This document shows positions 20,699 through 28,946 of a stretch of 28,946 bases of DNA, piece by piece (within the stretch, counting starts at the first letter, position 1; every line of letters starts with the position of its first letter). Under the pieces are notes generated by a model. It was not told the DNA's origin, made no database searches, and worked only from the letters and a program-made list of their open reading frames with translations. Origin of the DNA: Lichtheimia corymbifera B2541 (Eukaryota > Mucoromycota > Mucoromycetes > Mucorales > Lichtheimiaceae); NCBI GenBank assembly GCA_000697475.1, contig JNEU01000999.1, positions 1 to 28,946 on the forward strand. The letters are read 5' to 3'. The position numbers and the translations under genes were made by a program.

Positions 20699-23241
20699 TT
20701 ATGCCTCGTTGCTTGTGGATGTGGGAGATGCAGTTGCTGGTGCTGGTTGACTAGGAGTATTGGTTGCCCAAGAAAGCTTCAGTTCTCCATGAGAAGATTT
20801 GGCGCCAGCCGTCATTGCCTTATATTCACAGCGTCGGTATCAATCACTTATACATCCATCCAACTGTATTACCTTTTCCGCCTCGAATCGTTGAGCATAT
20901 TGCACAATCAAATCAGTCCCTTGCGTTTCAAAGGTGGTAATCGTTCCAAATTGCTATAAAAGAAAAAGGACCAGCTTTAGCATGATCATCGCATATGTCA
21001 CATTCACCCGGGATTACATACCCCAAAATGAGTGCGTAGGTCTTCCTTCACATCCTCTGGCACATCCTTGACAACAATCTTTTTGGGTCGATTATCCAAC
21101 GTATATCGTGAACGGTTTGGCCATTTTCCTCCTCCGTAATACGAACCAGTACCAGACGTTGTTGGAGCGCTTGATCCATGTACAGGAATACCCAATGCTG
21201 CAGCCTATATCCAGCATGGAATGAGCATACTCCCCTACCCATTTTCCAAAGGATCACTACCTACCTCTGCTTCTACTTTGGCAAGTTTGGCCTGGAGATC
21301 TTCCGTGGACGTATTTTGATTATCCTCTGATGCCTTGGATCTTGTTGAATCAATGTCTGTTGCAATCTTACGCAAGGCACCAAGTAACTCTTTCTTTTCC
21401 TCGTGAGTCATGTTCTTGTTTGAAAGCTTCTCCATCAGTCGCTTCTGCTCCGCAATTTGTTTCTGCAATAATTGCTCTCGTTGCTTCTGTACTTCAAGGA
21501 TAGCCTTCATGCGTTCTTGATGCTTCTTTTGCTTCTCTTCTCGTATCTTGGCAAGTTCAGCAGCTCGTGCAGCCACCTCCTCCGGATCAGGTTCGTTGGG
21601 ACGTTTGACTGATGGGTTAAGCTCATGGGAATTGTCACCTGAGGCAGAAGCCGATGGTGTAGTTGAAGGTGCAGGAGCTCCTGTTGTTGTTGCTGCTGCT
21701 GCTGCTTCTGATGATGATGATGCTGTAGCAGGAACATCTGGAGCTGATACTGCAGTTGGAGCTGATGTAGTAGGTGCAGGAGACATTTGTTTTGGTGGTT
21801 TGCTGTCTTCATCATTGTCCTTGTGCCAATACACTTTGACGAAACGATTATCAAAAATAGCATCTGGAGAATTGTAGGCTGCCTTTGCTTCAGCGTTTGT
21901 TGAGAATTGAATGATAGCTTTGTGTGCATGTCCTTGGACGCTGATATTGGTGATGGATCCAAACTTTTTGAAAAACTCGTTCACTTTCGAAATGTCACAA
22001 TGCTCAGCTGGAATGTTCTCCACTACCAAAGTTGAAGGCTGTTGTCGTTCACCAAAAGGTCTGTAACCAGTTCCCATTCCACCTCTTCCACGTCCTCGTC
22101 CTCGTCCACCGAATCCACGTCCTCGTCCACGCGGTGTTGCAAACATACGATTGTCGACATTATCCATTGGGGCCATCATGGGTGGCATATCCATTGGGAA
22201 TGAACCATTTGGCATTAGCGTTGCACTCTCAGGGTCATATGGATCTAACTCTACACGTTAGGATATCAACTCAAGTATAGAAAGAGTAGATCTCACTTAC
22301 CAAATGTATTGGGCATGCCAAAGAAGGGTGGAGGTGGTGCCGCTGCTGCTGCTGGTTGTTGCTGACTCATTGGAGGAAAAGGAGTGTTGAATGATCCATC
22401 ATCCACAACGATTCGGTCATCTCCATGGTCATAAGGGCACATATCTCCTCGCATACAGAATCCTTTTTCTATTGCCAACATATTAGACTATGATGTCCCA
22501 ATGCTTGTTTTTGTGATGCTTACCATTATAATCGCGGCACAATGGTTTTCCAGATCGACCAATTTCACGTCGGGAACTACGACCACGTTCGCGATTATCA
22601 TGCCGACTTTGATACATGGATGAGCTGCTGTAATGATGGTGATCATCTCGATTATTGCGATATCCTTCTTCACGATAACGATTGCTGTTGTTTCCATATC
22701 CATTATTGTTGTCACCATATCGACGTCGTGAATAGCGATCATCCGAGTGCCGCATATGCCGAGAATCTTCTCGTGAACTGTAACGTGGTCGACGATGTTT
22801 AAAGTTGCGGTCGCTATCATCCTCCTCATCCGAATAGTCACTCAATCTTCGACGTGAATGATGTTCCTCGGTTCGACTTTCTCTCGTCGCAGCATTATCG
22901 TATCCCAATTCTTTGAATAGCCGATTGATAAAGGGCACAGTTTCTATGCACAACTCATATTAGCCTTTCAAGAAGCAATTCGATAGCATTCATACATACG
23001 ATCGTCAAAAAATTCTCTTAGCTTTTCTTCTAGTATCTGTCGCAGCTTGGCAGGTGAATCACCAGAAGAGATCAAGGCAGAGATATAACGCGCAACCAAA
23101 TCTGGCTCAGCATCGCAGCTTCGAGAGTAAAAGACAACATGAGCTAATCCATCACATGCAACAGAGTTCGATCCAAGCTTACATGTTTTTTACTTCGCGA
23201 CAGAGATATTCGTGCAGTGCATCGCCTTCCAAGGTTGACAT
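20699..23241 (-). CDS. RBM26/RBM27-type RNA-binding protein (PWI-like, CCCH, two RRMs)
   Basis: Eight exons, 23241-23183, 23118-23000, 22943-22524, 22468-22301, 22250-21265, 21204-21022, 20953-20873 and 20818-20699, give 711 residues in phase. The N-terminal 70 residues match the PWI-like domain of RBM26/27 (ALHEYLCREV ... ICDAEPDLVARYISALI). An Arg/Ser/Asp/His-rich region follows, then a CCCH zinc finger, C195-x8-C204-x5-C210-x3-H214, an RGRGRG tract (about 297-315) and RRM1 (about 328-398, TLVVENIP ... KAIIQFST). Next come an Ala/Pro/Ser linker, a coiled coil (about 470-560) and a second RRM-like fold (about 618-688). Human RBM26/27 and fission yeast Rmn1 belong to the PAXT/MTREC system that sends polyadenylated nuclear RNAs to the exosome. 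That role is inferred from the family. Confidence 0.9.
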
Positions 23242-25089
23242 GGTGTGCTGTGGCGTGTGCGAGTGAAGGAAAAGAAGTGTGCTAAAGACCGCATGCGAAT
23301 CGCCCGTCGTTACTAAAGTGGTACCAGTCACGAGGCTACTAATCCATCCATCCATCCGCACGCCCCATTATGGAATAACGATGTTCATTCATAACGTACA
23401 AAGACTAGTGAACCTTCTTTATTCATACATGCAATAATAAACCCTGATCTGATGTCACTCTTATCCCTGCCCTGAAATCACCTACTATGCAAGCTATCTC
23501 ATACCATCTTTAACTGAGACGTCGCGCACCATTCAAAGTTCATGACAAGTAATCATCCTTTGCATTCATAAAAGTTCCGGAATATAATAAAGCTCCAGCG
23601 CATTTCTATGTCCAAAATCTATCTATGTGGGCGGTATAATACATAAGACGAATGTAATAAGAAAATCACTTTTACAGCCTAGTCCCAATGCTGGGTAGCT
23701 ATTGTGAATCTGCGTTGGCTAATAATACTGCCACACTGTGCATTATACGAAGGATTTTTTTAAACATCGTTCTTCAAGGGCATCTTGGGGATGGACGACA
23801 TAGGCATTAGCCAAGTCAGTTTACTGAAAGCTGATGGAGAGTGGTCAGGTGATTGAAGCACCTCCATTACCCAAGTGTAAATGGCCCTATCAAAGTCTAG
23901 CTTGTTTGTAACAAATGCGATGCTTCAGCCATGCCATCCCCCACTTGGATGATGATATATCTGCCTAACGATAATATCTAATAGCCCTGGGTTTCTCCCA
24001 AACAAGTTTGTTCAGCTGTGTTTGCTTTCTTTTATGAATAACTAATTATTAAGGGGAGCGAGTCGTCGACACATATTCAGTTTTTACCATCGTATTGTGT
24101 ACTTAGGATTACGCCGGATGCATTCGTTCTATCAAACTATTTGACAGCAAAAAGAAGGATTAATGCGAACAATGTATCATGATCTCTTACTACTACTATA
24201 GCCCAGTGAGCGGAAATCATGGTAAGTTAGGTGCAGGAGGAAGGCACATCGGAGAAATATGACGACAGGTGATAAATTACACCCAAATCTATCTTCTCAC
24301 AAGCGATCAACAGCATCCCACTCCTTTGTTGATGTTTATTTGCTCACAACGGTTTCAAAATAACCACATCATAAGATTAACATCAAGGGGGAAAGAACAA
24401 ACAACCACGACATGGTGGGCATGGCCTACCTATTCCTAGGAGCGGTGTGCGTTGAAAGATAATTTCTGATTCTGACATCTAATATTCATTGTTATGATTG
24501 ATCTGCAGCGATAAAGGGTATACCGAAGACTGCGAGCGATCGAATAGCCCAGGGAATTGGGGAATGAATCATTGCATATGGGTAGTTGCACGCGTGGCCG
24601 CTTTTGAAATTCCACACCCCATCCGGATTCGATCGCGATAGGTGCCAGGGCGCTCAATGAAACATGCCTGTTTTATACGTGAGCATTAATGGCACCATTC
24701 TTTTTGCTTCTAGAAAGCGAGTAAAGAGCGCGCATTGTAACAAGATTTTCAAAGATCACCCATCATCATGTTGCATCATTCAGAAGCAGAAAAGCGATGC
24801 ATTTATTATCCAACGAGAGACATTCAGTGGTAACCATAGAAATAGTTCTTTGTTTTATTTTAATGTTGTAGTAGCTTCGACCAAACTCATCAAATTGTCC
24901 TCTTCAAAGAATGCCTCGATGGCATATCTCATGTTGATGATGCTTCTCAATCGATCATAGCTCTTTTGATTACATTTTCTTTCACTTTTTTTTATCTTTT
25001 CGCTCCTTTTCTTCCTTGCTCATTGTTTTCCTGTGGGACCCCCTTGACGTGATTTATTCTGTATTGTGTTTTCCCTTTAAGGCTCAATA
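23242..25089. promoter_or_regulatory. Long non-coding region upstream of the Zn-cluster factor
   Basis: This is the largest gap between genes, 1848 bp, between two divergent genes. I see no RNA gene or convincing frame; a 98-codon plus frame (24664-24960) has unremarkable composition and no splice partners. A CT-rich tract (24970-25030, with TTTCTTTCACTTTTTTTT) precedes the Zn-cluster ATG, as expected for a fungal promoter. Its length would suit a heavily regulated gene or an undetected non-coding RNA. Confidence 0.5.
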
Positions 25090-26446
25090 ATGATGCAACA
25101 AACTTCTATCCTGGATACCAGCTGTGATTTCTTTTGCGACAGCAATAATGAAGACGTGCCATTTATGCACCAGGATGGAGAGAAGGGATACCAGGATCAC
25201 CCAAAACCATCGATCCAGACGATGTTCAAATATGCACCTCCACCGGATTTGACCACTCCAGAAGACAATGAATTGACGAATTTTGATTGCATGAATAATG
25301 CATTATCGCCACACATGTCGTCGTATCTGCAATACCTCAAAGATCCTGCATCTATGCCTACGTTTGATACACTTGAATGGCCATCCATTCCCCAAACTCA
25401 AGAATGGGTAGATATGGGCATCGTGGACAATAGTGCTCATGGCTTGCCATTCTACAGCGATAGCAATCCACTAATTCAAGACAACCTGCAAGTGCCATCC
25501 GATTTCTGGTTACATGCACCGTTTGATAATTGCATCGTACCTCCTCCACAGCAGGATCACAGGGTATCGATATCATCGTCCCTTGATCCATGCTTGTATG
25601 ATAATATCACCCACGACACCAGTAATGGGATGACGCATGAATATGTTAGCCTCAGTGTAAGTCGACTCCTAATGACCGTGAAAACAAGGATATGTACTAA
25701 TGATGATGATGATGATGTAGGATATCAATTCATTTGTGGCTGAAACAGATTCACAAAAGAACACTGCAACATCAATGCATCTTTCATATTCGACACCCGA
25801 AAACCTTCAGCTTCTTGGAAATATGGACGAACAATGTAAAGAGGATGATGAATCAGCAGCAATTTACCCCTGGCTTGGATTGACCAGCTATGCATCCGTT
25901 CCTGTGTCATTGAATCAGCTGGATTCTGATACCGAGTCCTCATCCACAACCTCGGATCCAATCTTCAAGGCTGCTGCTAGTTTGGCTTCCAGCTATAATC
26001 CAATCCCAAAAAAATCGTCATCATCATCCACTGCAACCAGCAAGAGGAAAAAAAAGGCATACAACAAATCTAGACAACAACAGCATCGTGTCATGAAAAG
26101 GTCACCAGACAGTATTAGTACACTCTTGGCTCGACAATGTATCACGCCTTCTGAGGATCTCGATAATGATGATGGAGACTACTATGAAGACGACGATGCC
26201 AGCGACCAGAGCTTTCAATTATCCCATACGAGTTCACAAGCAAGGTCGTTAGTGAGCCGCAAAGGACGTAATGTGGATAAAGCGTGTAACCATTGCAAAC
26301 GATCACATCTTCGGTGTGACAATATGCGACCCTGTCGTCGTTGTGTAGCCACCGGCAAAGTGGGATGCAAAGATGTGGAACACAAACCCCGTGGAAGACC
26401 AATATTAAACAAGAATCTCACCGTGAAATCAAGAAAGGCAGCTTAA
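25090..26446 (+). CDS. Zn(II)2Cys6 transcription factor with a C-terminal zinc cluster
   Basis: Two exons, 25090-25656 and 25721-26446, encode 430 residues; the 64-bp intron has a TACTAAT branch site. The first 350 residues are acidic, Ser/Pro/Asp-rich and probably disordered, with aromatic-acidic patches typical of activation regions. A basic stretch (SKRKKKAYNKSRQQQHRVMKR) and an acidic run (DNDDGDYYEDDDASD) precede the zinc cluster at residues 376-405. The cluster, C378-x2-C381-x6-C388-x5-C394-x2-C397-x7-C405, is followed by an AT-hook-like HKPRGRP. The cluster type (NHCKRSHLRCDNMRPCRRC) resembles gluconeogenesis regulators of the AcuK/AcuM/Ert1 sort, but I cannot assign it. The usual fungal-specific middle domain is absent. 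Convergent with BCKDHA. Confidence 0.9.
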
Positions 26447-26619
26447 ATAATATTCTTTTACTAATGCACTATACCCATTTTCTTGTCAATTAATCTTTAT
26501 AATCAATGCTTCTACCACCATTAAACCCGAATCTGCATGATCCAGTCATTAAAAGTTAACATTAGCACCCCGTACAATTTCTTATATGTGTATAATGCTT
26601 TTGTGTATATTTAATAGGT

Positions 26620-28129
26620 CTAGGGAGAAGAAGCATAGTCGCTTGTATCATAATACTCGGGATACTTTTTCATGAGATCTTCAAGTTCCTGCTTTTGATC
26701 ACGAAGATTAGATGGGAGCTCATCGTATACATCGGTAAACAATGCATCCACTGCTGGCTTTTTGCGTTTCTCGGCTGCAGAGAAGCTCTTCATCAAGGAA
26801 GAGCGTACTTCCTTACGCCATTGATCTTCCTCTTCTTGAGTCCACCACTGCTTATTTTCCAGGTATCGTCGTAACCGTGTCACTGGGTTATCAAATTTGG
26901 CACGTTCTTCAACTTCTTTACGATCACGATACTTTGTAGAATCATCGGATGTGCTGTGGTGACCAATGCGGTAAGTCATGGCTTCAATAAGCACGGGGCG
27001 GTTTTCTTCAACAGCAATTTGACGTGCTGCCTTGGTAGCATTGTACACTGCCCAAATGTCATTGCCATCCACTCGAATCGTGTCAATGCCATAGCCCACA
27101 CCTCGGCTTGCAATACCATCGCCCTTATACTGCTCAGATGCAGGTGTGGAAATAGCATAACCATTGTTGCGACTAGGATGATTCATAGGATGAGCCAATG
27201 TATGATATTCAAAAGCATCCTTGCCTACCATAAAAAGATGACTGGGCAATTCAAAGTGGCAGCCATGTTAAGACCTGCATGGAAATCGCCTTCAGACGCA
27301 GCACCTTCACCGAAAAAGCATGCTACGCAAGCACGGCTAGCCGATCGCTTAAGGGCATATGCAGCACCTGTTGCTTGTGGGATTTGTGTGGCCAAAGGAG
27401 ATGAAATGGTTTGGAAATTGAGCTTTTTGGAACCATAGTGGATAGGCATTTGACGACCCTTGCCATAGTCAAGATCATTGCTGAAGCATTGATTCATCAT
27501 TTCATCCATTGTAAATCCTCGATAGAGTAGCATAAATGCTTCACGATACTACAAGATGTCGTGTCATTGGAAAAAGTTCCCTATATACCTATTCCCAAAA
27601 GTATACACATACCTGACCATAAACAACATCGCAGTCTTCCAATGCAGCAGCCGTTCCAATCATCGCTTCCTCACCATAGTGGGTCATGTAAAAGCTGATA
27701 CGGCCTTGTCTTTGTGCTTCATACAAGATACCATCAATGACATGTAGCTGCACCATCTTTTTGTAGCAGTTGATAACTTGTTCCTTGCTCAACCGTGGCT
27801 CATGGGCACTATCGAGTACAGTGCCTGTGTGGTCCATGACGCGATACGCTTTCAAAGGTACCATTTGCTCGATAAATTTGAGCTCTGTAGTGAATCGATC
27901 CGTGTTTGTCCAATCAGTCCTGCTGTTTTTCTCTAAAACATTGACAGCCGGGTTGAACACCTGACAATGGAAGCAGAAAAAAGGTACACAAACGTCAGCT
28001 GTCAGTCGTATGTACCCTGATAACCCTATATGCGATACTTACTGCTCGTGATGTATGAATCCATTGGCGTTGCAGACCAGCTGCGTATCGTGGACGAATA
28101 ATTGACTTTCTCAAAGTGGAGGAAAACAT
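26620..28129 (-). CDS. BCKDHA: Branched-chain 2-oxoacid dehydrogenase E1 alpha subunit, mitochondrial
   Basis: Four exons, 28129-28043, 27960-27613, 27548-27229 and 27172-26620, encode 435 residues, as in animals and fungi (about 445 in human). Exon 1 is a mitochondrial presequence ([20 protein letters not shown]). The mature protein shows the thiamine diphosphate binding motif [18 protein letters not shown] ... CRNNGYA and the conserved loop [12 protein letters not shown]. Ser325 corresponds to the regulatory serine phosphorylated by BCKD kinase in animals; the second site is replaced by an Asp-containing sequence (KYRD). The enzyme decarboxylates the 2-oxoacids of Leu, Ile and Val in the mitochondrial matrix, as a heterotetramer with E1 beta. 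Its 5' flank is bounded by the LTR-like element at 28371. Confidence 0.95.
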
Positions 28130-28556
28130 GGATTATGAGTGGGAAAGAGAGAGAAAGGGAAAAGGAAAAAGCTACGTCAATGGGAAGGAATGAGAGCGAA
28201 AAAAACTGGGATGTAACCCCACCACCATAGACCGTGTGAAAAAAAGACTATGCGCCCATTGAAATACCGCATTGGATTGCCAAATGCATATTGGACACTC
28301 CTTTCCATCTTTTCCACCCCTATCTTTGTAAAGGAAACCCACCTCCCACTCTTTTCTATACTTGACAGCATGTCGTTACAGCCTCTGGTGGCAAAAAAAA
28401 AAAAATCGAAAATCCAAACAAAAGTGTCGCAGCAACATACCTGATCTTCTTGATCGGTATTATCTTTTGCATACAATCATCTTGGCATCTTTATGCTGCG
28501 CCCTCCATCATTACTTCGCCACACTCAATATATATTACTTAGCCCCATCATACAAT

Positions 28557-28564
28557 TATAAATA
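28557..28564 (+). promoter_or_regulatory. TATA box in the putative LTR
   Basis: TATAAATA is followed 17 bp later by AATAAA, the usual order of promoter and polyadenylation signal in a retrotransposon LTR. If there is no LTR, it would simply be the promoter of the frame starting at 28777. Confidence 0.5.
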
Positions 28565-28624
28565 GTGGACCTGATCATAGAATAAAACATTATCTTACGT
28601 TCTCTCTATTTTATTGTCTATTTG

Positions 28625-28745
28625 CCTGTGTGGCACTTCTATCCTTCGTGGTCTATATTCCTGTGTGGTCTTATCCTTCGTGGTCTATTCTATTCCTGTG
28701 TGGTCTTATTCCTTCGTGGACGTCGTCTATTATTCTCCTGTGTGG
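28625..28745 (+). repeat. Alternating CCTGTGTGG / CCTTCGTGG array
   Basis: Seven 9-mers alternate strictly: CCTGTGTGG at 28625, 28660, 28695 and 28737, and CCTTCGTGG at 28643, 28675 and 28711. Start-to-start spacing is 15-26 bp, and the spacers are TCTAT/TTAT-rich. The array lies in the downstream part of the putative LTR (R/U5). Confidence 0.9.
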
Positions 28746-28767
28746 ATCCAAAAAGAAAGACGACATT

Positions 28768-28776
28768 TGGTAGCTG
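28768..28776 (+). other. Putative primer-binding site (initiator Met tRNA)
   Basis: TGGTAGC, two bases after the ACA end of the LTR, is complementary to the conserved 3' end of initiator tRNA-Met including CCA. The match to an actual tRNA beyond seven bases cannot be shown here. Confidence 0.4.
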
Positions 28777-28946
28777 ATGAACGGTGATTCATCTCAAGAA
28801 AAATTTCAACAAGCAGCATTTACACAATTTCGCACCCAAGACAATTCCTCTGATTCAGACGAAGAACAACCAAGAATGGCTCAAGACTCTTCCCAGATGA
28901 TGATGGCGACGATGCAAGCAATGGTCGAGCAGATGAAGTTGCAACA
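28777..28946 (+). CDS. Partial gag-like frame, runs off the window
   Basis: ATG at 28777 opens a frame that continues to the window end (56 codons). The visible sequence is polar and Gln/Ser/Asp-rich (DSSQEKFQQAAFTQFRTQ, then MMMATMQAMVEQMKLQ). The Met/Gln-rich helical stretch is common near the N terminus of gag proteins of fungal Ty3/gypsy elements. No capsid, zinc knuckle or polymerase region is yet reached, so the call depends mostly on the LTR and primer-site context. Confidence 0.4.
   Translation, partial: MNGDSSQEKFQQAAFTQFRTQDNSSDSDEEQPRMAQDSSQMMMATMQAMVEQMKLQ

Larger units (their letters stand above)
28371..28765 (+). mobile_element. Probable 5' LTR of a retrotransposon
   Basis: The sequence TGTCGT (28371-28376) and ACGACA (28760-28765) form the short inverted ends expected of an LTR (TG...CA). 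Two T then separate the end from TGGTAGC, which matches the 3' end complement of initiator tRNA-Met. Within the LTR are a TATA box (TATAAATA, 28557-28564) and AATAAA (28581-28586), in the order U3-R. An alternative left edge is TGTCGC at 28425. The 3' LTR lies outside the window, so exact limits and the target-site duplication cannot be checked. Confidence 0.5.

Noticed and set aside
24664..24960. 98-codon plus-strand frame in the long intergenic region
   Set aside because: No motif, no promoter or splice context, ordinary chance length for this base composition.
26956..27438. 160-codon plus-strand frame
   Set aside because: Antisense to BCKDHA exons and reads through its intron.
28425..28765. 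Alternative LTR left edge at 28425
   Set aside because: TGTCGC matches the right end over only 5 bases versus 6 for 28371. It cannot be excluded without a second LTR, but is the weaker choice.

Overview
This window looks like nuclear DNA of a filamentous fungus, most likely an early-diverging one (Mucoromycota, probably Mucorales). The evidence is many short introns of about 50-80 bp with GTAWGT donors and CTAAY-type branch sites, compact gene spacing, fungal-type proteins (Mad3, fungal sugar transporter, Zn(II)2Cys6 factor) and Gln/Asn/His-rich low-complexity proteins. The lineage is an inference from overall character. No rRNA, organelle gene, CRISPR array or bacterial operon is seen. All exon models were built by hand from splice signals, reading phase and protein family knowledge.

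Layout. 1-1600: AT-rich non-coding DNA with an ATTCGA-rich repeat and an intronless tRNA-Glu(CTC). 1608-4506: three minus-strand genes, namely a five-exon coiled-coil protein, a 197-residue orphan and an 89-residue orphan. 5482-9409: two plus-strand sugar-related genes, a nine-exon MFS sugar transporter and a YbhE-type beta-propeller lactonase. 9529-16097: four minus-strand genes, namely a large disordered polyQ/acidic protein, an Asn-rich probable mitochondrial protein, signal peptidase subunit SPC3, and the spindle-checkpoint protein Mad3. 16460-20471: three plus-strand genes, namely a SPOUT1-type RNA methyltransferase (divergent from Mad3 over a 362-bp promoter region), a two-finger C2H2 factor and the Golgi GTPase ARL1. 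20699-23241: an RBM26/27-type RNA-binding protein on the minus strand. 23242-25089: a long non-coding stretch ahead of a Zn(II)2Cys6 factor (25090-26446). 26620-28129: the branched-chain 2-oxoacid dehydrogenase E1 alpha subunit on the minus strand. 28371-end: what looks like the 5' LTR, primer-binding site and start of gag of an LTR retrotransposon that runs off the window.

Most genes are housekeeping and not functionally linked by position. The possible exceptions are the transporter/lactonase pair (sugar uptake and pentose phosphate entry) and the Mad3/SPOUT1 divergent pair, since both families have kinetochore or spindle connections in other organisms. I found no clear new biological system. 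The most notable items are the retrotransposon end with an alternating 9-mer array in its leader, the Zn-cluster factor with a C-terminal DNA-binding domain, the unusual introns of ARL1 and the Mad3/SPOUT1 arrangement.
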